NCBI RefSeq assembly: GCF_014193285.1
Contig: NZ_JACHZE010000001.1
Coordinates: 310,001 to 374,000, forward strand
Origin: Atlantibacter sp. RC6
GTDB taxonomy: Bacteria > Pseudomonadota > Gammaproteobacteria > Enterobacterales > Enterobacteriaceae
Length of the DNA: 64,000 bases
Direction of reading: 5' to 3'
Positions within the stretch are counted from its first letter, which is position 1, and each line of letters begins with the position of its first letter. The position numbers were made by a program, and so were the translations under genes. The notes below the pieces were generated by a model. The model searched no databases. It was given only the letters and a program-made list of their open reading frames with translations, and was not told the DNA's origin. Of this stretch, positions 20,731-28,906 are shown one piece after another.

Positions 20731-21699
20731 ATGACTTCTGCATTGCGCATTTTTCGCTGGATCACCTGGTTTAGCGTGATCGCCACGCTTGCCCTCGCGC
20801 TGCCAACGCGCGCTAATACCTACCCGCTACCGCCTGCGGGCAGCCGTTTGATAGGCGAAAACCAGTTCCATGTGGTTGAGCCCGGCGGCGGCTCGCTGGA
20901 GGCCATCGCCAAAAAGTACAACGTCGGTTTCCTGGCGCTGATGCAGGCCAACCCCGGCGTTGACCCCTATGTGCCGCGTGAAGGCAGCGTGCTGACCATC
21001 CCGCGCCAGATGCTGCTACCGGATGCGCCGCGTGAAGGCATCCTGATCAACCTGGCGGAGCTGCGCCTTTACTACTTCCCGCCGGGTACCAACAGCGTGA
21101 CGGTGTATCCGATCGGTATCGGTCAACTGGACGGCGACACCCTGACGCCAACCATGAAAACCAGCGTGTCGCAAAAGCGCGCTAACCCGACCTGGACGCC
21201 AACCGCCAATATTCGCGCCCGCTATCTGAAGCAGGGGATCACTTTACCGGCGGTGGTGCCTGCCGGGCCGGACAACCCGATGGGGCATCACGCGATCCGC
21301 CTGGCGGCCTACGGCGGCGTTTATTTGCTGCACGGCACCAATGCCGATTTCGGCATCGGGATGCGCGTCAGTTCCGGCTGTATCCGCCTGCGCGATGACG
21401 ATATCAAGCATCTGTTTAGCGTGGTGGATGTGGGCACGAAGGTGAACATCATTAACGAGCCGCTGAAAATCTCCAGCGAGCCGGATGGCCGCCAGATTGT
21501 CGAGGTCCATCAGCCGCTGTCGAAGGATATCAATGACGATCCGCAAACCCTGCCGATTAACCTCAATGACAGTGCGCAGCGCTTTCGTAGCCAGCCGACG
21601 GTTAATGGCGACGTGATGAACCACGCCATGGAGTTGCGCTCCGGGATGCCGGTAGACGTGACCCGGCATGGGGACGCCAGCGCCCAACAACCCATCTAA
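20731..21699 (+). CDS. ldtC: L,D-transpeptidase attaching Braun lipoprotein
   Basis: 322-aa periplasmic enzyme. It has a signal peptide (residues 1-28), a LysM domain (about 44-91) and a YkuD catalytic domain with H201 in LLHGTN and the nucleophile C217 in SSGCIRLRDDD. In E. coli, LdtC (YcfS) links the major outer-membrane lipoprotein to peptidoglycan; E. coli LdtC is 320 aa. It lies after mfd as in E. coli, but its other neighbour is fadR rather than bhsA. Confidence 0.94.
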   Translation: MTSALRIFRWITWFSVIATLALALPTRANTYPLPPAGSRLIGENQFHVVEPGGGSLEAIAKKYNVGFLALMQANPGVDPYVPREGSVLTIPRQMLLPDAPREGILINLAELRLYYFPPGTNSVTVYPIGIGQLDGDTLTPTMKTSVSQKRANPTWTPTANIRARYLKQGITLPAVVPAGPDNPMGHHAIRLAAYGGVYLLHGTNADFGIGMRVSSGCIRLRDDDIKHLFSVVDVGTKVNIINEPLKISSEPDGRQIVEVHQPLSKDINDDPQTLPINLNDSAQRFRSQPTVNGDVMNHAMELRSGMPVDVTRHGDASAQQPI

Positions 21700-21735
21700 A
21701 AAAATGGCCTCGCTAAGCGAGGCCATGTTGTTTTG
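21697..21735. terminator. Bidirectional terminator between ldtC and fadR
   Basis: ATGGCCTCGCT and AGCGAGGCCAT (21704-21726) form an 11-base inverted repeat. It is followed by GTTGTTTTG on the plus strand and by seven T on the minus strand, so it can end both convergent genes. Confidence 0.85.
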
Positions 21736-21744
21736 TTCGGGGGG

Positions 21745-22464
21745 TTAGCGACCGGTCATGGTCAGGCCGCCTGGAATGGCTTTCTGCATGCGGTGCCAGA
21801 TTTCACCACTCTCATGACCGTAGCGGCGCACGCTTTCATACACCTGGTCATGCAGCCCTTCTTCGCAGATTTTCGCCAGCCGATGGTAGAAACCTAACGC
21901 CAGGCTGCGCGCTTCCGGATTCGCAAAATAGTGGCGGCCAATGCGGGTATACAGCCCTTTCATCCCGTTGAGGATCAGGCCGTAAATGGGGTTGCCCGAG
22001 GCAAACGCCAGCCCGCGAAAGATGTTGTAGTCGAGATTAGCGAACGCATCGGCGTGGTCTTCCACTTCCGACGCGGTAGCCAGCACTTCCAGCGCTTTAT
22101 CCGGATGCTGACGAAACGCGGTACGAATAAAAATGGTCGCGATATTGGTACGCACCGACAGCAGATTATCAATCAGCTGCGGGACGCTTTCGTGATCGAG
22201 GCGCGCCAGCGTTTCAAGAATGTTCAGCCCGGACGTTTCCCAGAAGTTATTCACTTTGGTCGGTTTGCCGTGTTGAATAGTCAACCAGCCGTCGCGCGCC
22301 AGGCGCTGCAACACTTCGCGCAGCGTAGTGCGGGTGACGCCGATCAACTCAGAGAGCTCACGTTCCGCCGGAAGGATCGTCCCCGGTGGGAAGCGATTAT
22401 TCCAGATACTTTCAATGATGTACTCTTCAGCGAAACCCGCCGGGCTTTGCGCCTTTATAACCAT
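21745..22464 (-). CDS. fadR: Fatty-acid metabolism regulator
   Basis: 239 aa from [16 protein letters not shown], identical in length to E. coli FadR. It has an N-terminal GntR winged helix ([25 protein letters not shown]) and a C-terminal acyl-CoA-binding helical domain. It represses fad degradation genes and activates fabA/fabB until long-chain acyl-CoA binds. The start at 22464 is preferred over the in-frame codon at 22482. Divergent from nhaB, as in E. coli. Confidence 0.97.
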   Translation of the reverse strand: MVIKAQSPAGFAEEYIIESIWNNRFPPGTILPAERELSELIGVTRTTLREVLQRLARDGWLTIQHGKPTKVNNFWETSGLNILETLARLDHESVPQLIDNLLSVRTNIATIFIRTAFRQHPDKALEVLATASEVEDHADAFANLDYNIFRGLAFASGNPIYGLILNGMKGLYTRIGRHYFANPEARSLALGFYHRLAKICEEGLHDQVYESVRRYGHESGEIWHRMQKAIPGGLTMTGR

Positions 22465-22685
22465 AGTGAGATACCCATACACAGCATTTTACAAAATTCA
22501 CTCATCATACCAGACGCATTTCCTGACAGATAGCGAAGTCTCAGGGGAAAAAGGGGATCGCGGTTTGCTTTTTGTTAATTACCGGCGCGTTTAAAACCCT
22601 GTTTTAGCTTGCCTGGAACACACGCGAGCGCTAGGATTTTCCGTCGCCCCTCCCACCCTTTTTCTTCAGGAGTAAAAACCAGGCT

Positions 22686-24227
22686 ATGGAAATGTCTTTC
22701 GGACGCGCGCTTTATCGTAATTTTCTCGGGCAGTCTCCTGACTGGTACAAAGTGACCCTGTTGTCATTTCTGATACTCAATCCGATTCTTTTTTTCGTCA
22801 GCCCGTTTATCGCCGGTTGGTTGCTGGTGGGCGAATTCATTTTCACCCTGGCGATGGCGTTGAAGTGCTACCCGCTGCTGCCCGGCGGGCTGCTGGCGAT
22901 TGAAGCGGTAATCATCGGTATGACCACGCCGGGTCATATCCGCGAAGAGATAAGCGCAAACCTGGAAGTGCTGTTGCTGCTGATGTTTATGGTGGCGGGC
23001 ATCTATTTTATGAAGCAGTTGCTGCTGCTGATTTTTACCAAACTGCTGCTGGGTATCCGTTCAAAGATTTTACTGTCGCTGGCGTTCTGTTTCGCCGCCG
23101 CGTTTTTATCCGCGTTCCTGGACGCCCTGACAGTGGTGGCCGTGGTGATAAGCGTCGCCGTGGGCTTTTACAGCATCTACCACCGCTACGCCAGCACCCG
23201 TCACGACAACGGCGATTTACAGGATGACTCGACGCTCGAAGAAGACAGCCGCGCCAGTCTGGAGAAATTCCGCGCTTTTCTACGCAGCCTGATGATGCAT
23301 GCCGGGGTCGGCACCGCGCTCGGCGGCGTAATGACGATGGTAGGCGAACCCCAGAACCTGATTATCGCCAAAGCCGCCGACTGGCACTTTGTCGATTTTT
23401 TGCTGCGCGTTGCCCCGGTGAGCGTACCGGTCCTGTTCTGCGGCCTGGCAACCTGTGTCATCGTCGAGAAAATGCGCTGGTTCGGCTACGGCGAATCGCT
23501 GCCGGAATCGGTACGCCAGGTATTGCGTGAGTTTGATGAAAAAAGCAGCCGCGAGCGCACCCGGCAGGACAAAATGAAGCTGGTGGTTCAGGGGATTATC
23601 GCCGTCTGGCTTATCGTCGCGCTGGCCCTGCATCTGGCCGAAGTCGGCCTGATTGGCCTGTCGGTGATTGTGTTCGCGACCGCGCTGTGCGGCGTCACCG
23701 ATGAGCATGCCATCGGCAAAGCGTTCACCGAAGCGCTGCCGTTCACCGCGCTATTGACGGTATTTTTTGCCGTCGTGGCGGTGATAATCGACCAGAAACT
23801 GTTCTCGCCGATCATTACCTTTGTGCTGGAAGCCGCGCCGCATGCGCAATTGTCGCTTTTTTATCTGTTTAACGGCCTGCTGTCGTCGATTTCCGATAAC
23901 GTGTTTGTCGGCACGGTGTATATTAACGAGGCTAAAACTGCGCTGGAGCAAGGGCTTATCGATCGCAACCAGTTTGAGTTGCTGGCGGTGGCGATTAACA
24001 CCGGCACCAATTTGCCGTCGGTGGCGACGCCTAACGGCCAGGCGGCGTTTCTGTTCCTGTTGACCTCGGCGCTGGCGCCGTTGATTCGCCTGTCGTATGG
24101 CCGCATGGTATGGATGGCGCTGCCGTATACGCTGGTGCTCACCTTAACGGGGCTGGCCTGCGTTGAATTTATCTTGATGCCCGCCACAGAGTGGATGCTG
24201 GCGCATGGCTGGATCGCGACAGCCTGA
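22686..24227 (+). CDS. nhaB: Na+/H+ antiporter NhaB
   Basis: 513-aa polytopic inner-membrane protein, same length as E. coli NhaB. Highly conserved segments include [36 protein letters not shown] and [19 protein letters not shown]. It exchanges cytoplasmic Na+ for periplasmic protons. A TTCAGGAG site precedes the start. An eight-base inverted repeat (AAAGCGCC / GGCGCTTT, 24258-24283) follows the gene. Confidence 0.97.
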   Translation: MEMSFGRALYRNFLGQSPDWYKVTLLSFLILNPILFFVSPFIAGWLLVGEFIFTLAMALKCYPLLPGGLLAIEAVIIGMTTPGHIREEISANLEVLLLLMFMVAGIYFMKQLLLLIFTKLLLGIRSKILLSLAFCFAAAFLSAFLDALTVVAVVISVAVGFYSIYHRYASTRHDNGDLQDDSTLEEDSRASLEKFRAFLRSLMMHAGVGTALGGVMTMVGEPQNLIIAKAADWHFVDFLLRVAPVSVPVLFCGLATCVIVEKMRWFGYGESLPESVRQVLREFDEKSSRERTRQDKMKLVVQGIIAVWLIVALALHLAEVGLIGLSVIVFATALCGVTDEHAIGKAFTEALPFTALLTVFFAVVAVIIDQKLFSPIITFVLEAAPHAQLSLFYLFNGLLSSISDNVFVGTVYINEAKTALEQGLIDRNQFELLAVAINTGTNLPSVATPNGQAAFLFLLTSALAPLIRLSYGRMVWMALPYTLVLTLTGLACVEFILMPATEWMLAHGWIATA

Positions 24228-24257
24228 TTATGATGGCGCGCGAAGCGAAAAACGAAC

Positions 24258-24283
24258 AAAGCGCCATCTCCGGCAGGCGCTTT
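24258..24283. repeat. Inverted repeat after nhaB
   Basis: AAAGCGCC and GGCGCTTT are separated by ten bases. There is no T-run, so it may be a weak terminator or an RNA-stabilising hairpin. Confidence 0.4.
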
Positions 24284-24388
24284 GAATGATGAATATCCGA
24301 TAAATTTGTTATTTTTTTAGTCCTTAGTGGCGTGCCAGGCGAATTCGTTTACACTGCCCTCTCGACGCATACAGCAGGGAATTTGATT

Positions 24389-24922
24389 ATGTTGCGATAT
24401 TTAAACCAGTGCTCCCACGGTCGCGGCGCCTGGCTTCTGATGGCTATTACGGCGTTTGCCCTTGAACTGGTTGCGTTGTGGTTTCAGCATGTTATGAAGC
24501 TACAGCCGTGCGTGTTATGTATTTACGAGCGCTGCGCGTTATTCGGCATTATGGGCGCGGGCATTCTGGGCGCAATCGCCCCTAAAACACCGCTACGTTT
24601 GGTGGCGATTGGCGTATGGATTTACAGCGCGTGGCAGGGTGTGGCGCTGGCCTATGAGCACACCATCATCCAGTTGCACCCGTCTCCGTTTGTCACCTGC
24701 GACTTCGCCGCGCGCTTCCCGAGCTGGCTGCCGCTGGATAAATGGCTGCCGCAAGTGTTTGTCGCCAGCGGCGACTGCTCGGTGCGTCAGTGGGAATTTT
24801 TATCGCTGGAGATGCCGCAGTGGCTGCTGGGCATTTTCGCGGCTTACCTGGTCATCGCGCTGCTGGTGCTGATCGCCCAGCCGTTTAAACCGAAAAAACG
24901 CGATCTGTTTGGCCGTTACTAA
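24389..24922 (+). CDS. dsbB: Disulfide bond formation protein B
   Basis: Inner-membrane quinone reductase that reoxidises DsbA, about 177 aa starting at MLRYLNQC. The redox pairs are intact at the E. coli positions: C41-C44 (CVLC) and C104 / C130. Four membrane helices are evident. The frame is open 19 codons upstream without family similarity. A clear terminator follows. Confidence 0.97.
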   Translation: MLRYLNQCSHGRGAWLLMAITAFALELVALWFQHVMKLQPCVLCIYERCALFGIMGAGILGAIAPKTPLRLVAIGVWIYSAWQGVALAYEHTIIQLHPSPFVTCDFAARFPSWLPLDKWLPQVFVASGDCSVRQWEFLSLEMPQWLLGIFAAYLVIALLVLIAQPFKPKKRDLFGRY

Positions 24923-24938
24923 GAAAGGAATTTCACAG

Positions 24939-24969
24939 GCCCTGAAGCACTGCTTCAGGGCTTTTTTTT
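24939..24969 (+). terminator. Intrinsic terminator of dsbB
   Basis: GCCCTGAAGCA pairs with TGCTTCAGGGC and is followed by eight T (24962-24969). It also lies just beyond the stop of the convergent ortT-like gene. Confidence 0.9.
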
Positions 24970-24978
24970 GCCCTGCGA

Positions 24979-25152
24979 TCAGAACAGCGCAAACAGCAGC
25001 GCCACGGGGAAACTCATCGGCCAGGTCGCGCCGATTAACGCCGCGCTCAATAATTTAATCCGCACTCTGTCTTTGGCAATAAAGAATGTCACCACGGCGG
25101 CAAGGCTCGCCATCACCATGTAAAACACCCACATTTTTTGATACAGCGTCAT
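24979..25152 (-). CDS. GhoT/OrtT-family small membrane toxin
   Basis: 57-aa hydrophobic protein (MTLYQKMWVF ... PMSFPVALLFALF), the same length as E. coli OrtT as I recall it. It has two membrane segments split by the charged turn AKDRVRIK. The C-terminal GATWPMSFPVALLF block is diagnostic of the GhoT/OrtT family, whose members depolarise the inner membrane and can drive cells toward growth arrest. No ghoS-like antitoxin gene is adjacent, matching the orphan (OrtT) branch. It sits convergently to dsbB, where E. coli has umuDC. Confidence 0.85.
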   Translation of the reverse strand: MTLYQKMWVFYMVMASLAAVVTFFIAKDRVRIKLLSAALIGATWPMSFPVALLFALF

Positions 25153-25265
25153 AAAACTCGCGATCCGTTGAATAAACGGGCGGCACTATGCGCGGAATTT
25201 TCTCTGACATCAAGTTGATTAACGTAGCCGTAGCATTTCTACCACTAAATTTCCGGATTTACTCA

Positions 25266-25293
25266 ACAAAAAACCGCCTGCTAAGAGGCGGTT
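25266..25293 (-). terminator. Intrinsic terminator of ydcH
   Basis: ACCGCCT and AGGCGGT arms (25270-25290) lie just after the ydcH stop. On the minus strand they are followed by a T-run. Confidence 0.75.
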
Positions 25294-25311
25294 GTCTGTC
25301 GTTCCCGACAT

Positions 25312-25548
25312 TTAGTGCGACGGTTCCGAAGCCTGCTGGCTCTGTTGTTGCAGGATCCTGAAGATCTGGTCTTTCAGGTGCAGTTTTTCTTTCTTGAGCC
25401 GGGCGACCTCCTCGCAATAACCCCTGCCATTGGCGCCTTCACGGCGGCTTATTTCATGGTCCAGGGCATTATGCTTCTCGACGAGTGATTCGAAACGCGG
25501 ATGTTCAGCTTTGAGGCGGGAAATTAAATCACGGTACTCTGGGAACAT
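25312..25548 (-). CDS. ydcH: DUF465 family protein YdcH
   Basis: 78 aa from MFPEYRDLISRLKAEHPRF, matching E. coli YdcH (74 aa) strongly. It is a short helical hairpin with heptad-like charge patterning (EEVARLKKEKLHLKDQIFRI). The cellular role is not established. The in-frame codon at 25602 is rejected because similarity begins at 25548. The gene is monocistronic. Confidence 0.9.
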   Translation of the reverse strand: MFPEYRDLISRLKAEHPRFESLVEKHNALDHEISRREGANGRGYCEEVARLKKEKLHLKDQIFRILQQQSQQASEPSH

Positions 25549-25692
25549 AGGCCTTCCTCTGTAAAGTGGATGACGGTGTCGCCTTTGCAGCGACACGTTC
25601 ACTCTACGACTTTTTGCTGAGAGCGGGCAAAGAGAATGGCGGTTTTGTGAGCAGGGTCCGGCTCGTTAGCACATTATGAATTTGCGTTAGGG

Positions 25693-26139
25693 TTACTGCG
25701 CCCAGTCCGGCTTGTTGAGGATGTGATCCTGCCAGTCGCGTACCGTGGACTCTTTCACCGCGATATTACGCACCGAAATCCGCTCGGCATGCATCGCCGC
25801 TTTGGAGCCGGTACGCAGCGGGTGCCAGACCGGCAGCCCCTTGCCTTCCGCCAACAGGCGATAGGCGCAGCTTGGCGGCAACCATTCGAAGGTTGGCAGG
25901 TTTTCGCGGGTCAGCTTGATGCAGTCCGGCTCATACTCGAAGCGGCGCTCGTAGTTGCGGCACTGGCAGGTTTTGATATTGAGCTGCTTGCAGGCGACGT
26001 TGGTGAAGTAGATTTCATCGGTGTCTTCGTCCATCAGCTTGTGCAGGCAGCACTGGCCGCAGCCGTCGCACAGGGATTCCCACTCCGCATCGCTCATTTC
26101 ATCGAGAGTTTTTTGTTGCCAGAAAGGTATATCGCTCAT
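25693..26139 (-). CDS. ycgN: UPF0260 cysteine-cluster protein YcgN
   Basis: 148-aa cytoplasmic protein with a clustered cysteine motif ([13 protein letters not shown], then [13 protein letters not shown]) that probably binds metal or an iron-sulfur cluster. It matches E. coli YcgN nearly throughout; the E. coli protein starts a few residues earlier. The function is unknown. It lies upstream of ycgM as in E. coli. Confidence 0.93.
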   Translation of the reverse strand: MSDIPFWQQKTLDEMSDAEWESLCDGCGQCCLHKLMDEDTDEIYFTNVACKQLNIKTCQCRNYERRFEYEPDCIKLTRENLPTFEWLPPSCAYRLLAEGKGLPVWHPLRTGSKAAMHAERISVRNIAVKESTVRDWQDHILNKPDWAQ

Positions 26140-26231
26140 GCCGGGGCCCGTCGCTCAAAGTCAGCTGCACCTTATAAACACTATCGGCCCCGGATGCAAG
26201 TTTTGCCGCCCCGGACGAGGCGGCTGAACGG

Positions 26232-26891
26232 TTACAGGACGCGTGTCGTCAGGGTGCGATCGTTAAAGGTAATGTCCAGCTCATCGCCGCTCACCAGCGG
26301 CCCGACGCCTTCCGGCGTGCCAGTTAAAACGATATCCCCGGCGCGCAGGGTAAAGTAGCGGCTCATATAGGCAATCAAGGGAATGATTTTGTGGATCATG
26401 TCTTTGGTATTGCCGTTCTGGCGCACTTCGCCGTTGACCTTCAGCCCCAGCGCCACGTTCTGCGGATCGCAGCCAAATTCCGCCGCCGGAATAAAGCCGG
26501 AAATCGGGCAGGCATTATCAAAGCCTTTGGCTTTTTCCCACGGGTGGCCGCCCTTCTTCATTTTCGACTGTACATCGCGCAGCGTAAGATCGAGCGCGAT
26601 ACCATAGCCCGCGATGGCTTTGCTGACGTGGTCTTCTGTCGCCTGACGCAGCGTTGAGCCGATCAGGACGGCCAGCTCCACTTCATGGTGTACTGAACCC
26701 AGCCCCTGGGGCAGCACCAGCGGCTGGCGAATATCGCACAGCGCGGTTTCCGGTTTGATAAACAGTACCGGCTCGTCAGGCGGCGTGCTCCCCATCTCCT
26801 GAATGTGTTTGCTGTAGTTGCTGCCCACGCAAACCACTTTGTTCACCGGAAAATCCAGTAGCGCCCCTTGCCAGTTATGGTGTTGATACAT
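26232..26891 (-). CDS. ycgM: Fumarylacetoacetate hydrolase family protein YcgM
   Basis: 219 aa from MYQHHNWQGALLDF, identical in length to E. coli YcgM. The FAH-fold metal ligands are present (VHHEVELAVLIG and LTLRDVQSK), as is the TGTPEGVGPL loop near the C-terminus. The family hydrolyses or decarboxylates acylpyruvate-type substrates; the true substrate here is not assigned. AGAGGG precedes the start. The in-frame codon at 26948 lies inside the neighbouring gene. Confidence 0.93.
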   Translation of the reverse strand: MYQHHNWQGALLDFPVNKVVCVGSNYSKHIQEMGSTPPDEPVLFIKPETALCDIRQPLVLPQGLGSVHHEVELAVLIGSTLRQATEDHVSKAIAGYGIALDLTLRDVQSKMKKGGHPWEKAKGFDNACPISGFIPAAEFGCDPQNVALGLKVNGEVRQNGNTKDMIHKIIPLIAYMSRYFTLRAGDIVLTGTPEGVGPLVSGDELDITFNDRTLTTRVL

Positions 26892-26919
26892 GATGTTCCC
26901 TCTGCGTTGTGCGGTATGA

Positions 26920-27993
26920 TTATTGTTGGGCCGGCGCGTTATCGTCATTGCGCATGATCGCGTCGGCCATCATGCCAATACTGATAGCAAAATAGTAAGA
27001 ACGATTCCATGTCATCAGCGTGCGGAAATTTTGTAACGCCATAAATCCCCGGTTCTGGCCATCGTCAGGAATGACGATCCAGGCATTTTGCTGCGCAGCG
27101 GGCTGGCGGCTGTTCTGCGGGAAGGTGACACCCAGCGCCTGCCACTGGGCGACAGTTTTGCGCTGGGCGGTTTTTGTGCCGGCTAATGCGCTGTCAAAAT
27201 CAGCGGGCAACTGGACTTGCAGACCCCACTCCCCGCCGCGCTTCCAGCCTTCGCTCGCCAGATAGTTGGCGCTGGAGGCGAACACATCGTTGATGTTGTT
27301 CCAGATATCCATTCTGCCGTCGCCGTCGCCATCAGCGCCGTAGCGCAAGTAAGAGCTGGGCATAAACTGGTTTTGCCCCATCGCGCCCGCCCAGGAGCCT
27401 TTCATCTGGCTGGCGTCGATATGGCCCTCATCGACCATCTTCAACGCCGCGATCAGCTCCTTAGTAAAAAAAGCTTCACGGCGGCCTTCAAAGGCCAGGC
27501 TCGCCAGGGCTGAAAAAATATCTTCGTCCCCCTGCACTGTGCCGAAACGGCTTTCCAGCGCCCAGAGCGCTACCAGGTACTGCGGCTGGACGCCATAGCG
27601 CTGTTCTGTGCGACGCAGGATCTGTTGATGGGTGCGCATCTGGGTACGCGCTTGCGCGACCTTTTCCGGGGTGATCACGCGATTAAGGTAGTCATCCAGC
27701 AGCACTTTTTGCTCGGGCTGGTTTTGATCGGACTTCACCACATGGTCGACATAGTGAATGGTGGCGAACGCCTCATTTAGCGTGGACTGGCGAATGCCCT
27801 GCTGGCGCGCCTCGCGTTTGAGTTTCTCGACAAATTCCGGGAAGCCGTCGGGCTGGGTGGTTTGCGGTGCCTGCTGGGCGGCAGCGGCGGGTGCTGAGGT
27901 TGCCGGAGCGGGGTCAGGCAGTTGCGGGGTGGCGTAAAGATAACCCGCGAAAAAACAACTACAAAGCGTTAACGCACTGGCGGCAGATTTCAT
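26920..27993 (-). CDS. Lytic murein transglycosylase (MltB-like)
   Basis: 357 aa with a cleavable signal peptide (MKSAASALTLCSCFFAGYLYA) and a low-complexity Ala/Pro/Gln linker up to about residue 50. The SLT/MltB catalytic domain has the glutamate in LWALESRFGTVQGD, GAMGQNQFMPSSY, and the calcium-loop-like DGDGDGRMDIWN. It cleaves peptidoglycan to 1,6-anhydro products. E. coli lacks a gene here, so this is an accessory transglycosylase of the ycgM-ycgL locus. No lipobox was seen. Confidence 0.9.
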   Translation of the reverse strand: MKSAASALTLCSCFFAGYLYATPQLPDPAPATSAPAAAAQQAPQTTQPDGFPEFVEKLKREARQQGIRQSTLNEAFATIHYVDHVVKSDQNQPEQKVLLDDYLNRVITPEKVAQARTQMRTHQQILRRTEQRYGVQPQYLVALWALESRFGTVQGDEDIFSALASLAFEGRREAFFTKELIAALKMVDEGHIDASQMKGSWAGAMGQNQFMPSSYLRYGADGDGDGRMDIWNNINDVFASSANYLASEGWKRGGEWGLQVQLPADFDSALAGTKTAQRKTVAQWQALGVTFPQNSRQPAAQQNAWIVIPDDGQNRGFMALQNFRTLMTWNRSYYFAISIGMMADAIMRNDDNAPAQQ

Positions 27994-28068
27994 AGGATTT
28001 CCCGGCTCATTGATCACAGGTTATCGTGCTTAATGTAGCCAGGAAATCATCGACGCGTATTGCGAAAC

Positions 28069-28377
28069 TTATTTTTTGCTTTGCAATTCACGGTGCTGTT
28101 TTAACAAATCTTCCGGTGGTGGCGGAACTTGCAAATAAAAGCCCTGCTCGGTTAATGCCTTTTTAACCTTTTCCAGATCGGCAAAGGCTAATTTCTTTCT
28201 TCCATCAAGCGGAAATAACATCGCCAACACCGGTTGACCGAAACTTTGCATCAACGCTTCCGGCACGCGGGAAAAATCGTCTTTTTTTTCTACATACAGA
28301 TAAGTTTGATCGCGTCGGATACTTCGATAGATAGCACAAAACATATTTTTACTCTTTATCATGCCAAATTTTGGCAT
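28069..28377 (-). CDS. ycgL: YcgL domain protein
   Basis: 102-aa cytoplasmic protein matching E. coli YcgL ([20 protein letters not shown] ... [13 protein letters not shown]). The C-terminus is shorter than in E. coli. The function is unknown. It is normally next to minC, which would lie beyond the prophage; the prophage therefore begins in the 106 bases upstream of this gene. Confidence 0.93.
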   Translation of the reverse strand: MPKFGMIKSKNMFCAIYRSIRRDQTYLYVEKKDDFSRVPEALMQSFGQPVLAMLFPLDGRKKLAFADLEKVKKALTEQGFYLQVPPPPEDLLKQHRELQSKK

Positions 28378-28483
28378 AAGCTAACATCAATCAAACCCGC
28401 GCCACAAGCCAGCCACCGCCAAATCCGTTTGCAGATATTTGCATCCTTTACCGCATTTGTGTCGTTCTTCTGGCACAACTGTG

Positions 28484-28807
28484 TCACATCACCGGCGCTT
28501 CATCATCCCGCGTTCGGTTGACCAGCCACGTCACTACGCCTATTACGTTAACCTCGTCGAGCGCCTCACCCTCTATCGCCTCTCCATCTTCCGTGATTAA
28601 CGATTTACCTGCTGGCCTGGCGAAATAGTTCCGGCCCAGCCAGTTAATCAATACGTACTCACCCTTCTTTGGACGCGCCGACTTGTCGACAACCGCATAG
28701 CCTGATGATGTCTCTATGACCAAAGAATTAGCGTCGATATTGCATATCGATGCGACAGACAGCCGAGTTTCAACGTAGTCCTTGGCTGGGGATGGGAAAC
28801 CGCTCAT
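28484..28807 (-). CDS. Phage UmuD-like (HumD-type) protein, SOS-controlled
   Basis: 107 aa from MSGFPSPAKDYVETRLSV. The N-terminus matches the segment that follows the first residues of UmuD (GFPSPAADYVE). The rest is a compact S24-like beta fold with KPKKGEYVLINWLGRN and IEGEALDEVNVIGVVTWLV. Phage homologues of this kind are thought to interact with polymerase V function. A consensus LexA box lies just upstream, and no umuC partner is present. The codons upstream of 28807 were rejected because the SOS box lies there. Confidence 0.8.
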   Translation of the reverse strand: MSGFPSPAKDYVETRLSVASICNIDANSLVIETSSGYAVVDKSARPKKGEYVLINWLGRNYFARPAGKSLITEDGEAIEGEALDEVNVIGVVTWLVNRTRDDEAPVM

Positions 28808-28827
28808 GATGACCTCCTTCCGATTTA

Positions 28828-28847
28828 TACTGTATGTGTATACAGTA
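28828..28847 (-). promoter_or_regulatory. LexA (SOS) box
   Basis: TACTGTATGTGTATACAGTA is a near-perfect match to the LexA consensus (CTGT-N8-ACAG inside A/T flanks). It is centred 31 bases upstream of the UmuD-like start. Confidence 0.9.
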
Positions 28848-28906
28848 GTTTTAAACCGTCTGGAGATCAATGCGGGCGCGCCTATTAATGCACTGCGCTG
28901 GGATTT

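Noticed and set aside
28378..28483. Defined prophage attachment core
   Set aside because: The junction must be near here, but the other end of the prophage is outside the window, so no repeated core can be identified.
28484..28870. Host umuD gene
   Set aside because: The protein is too short, lacks the N-terminal UmuD segment, has no umuC beside it and lies on the phage side of ycgL; a phage HumD-type gene fits better.
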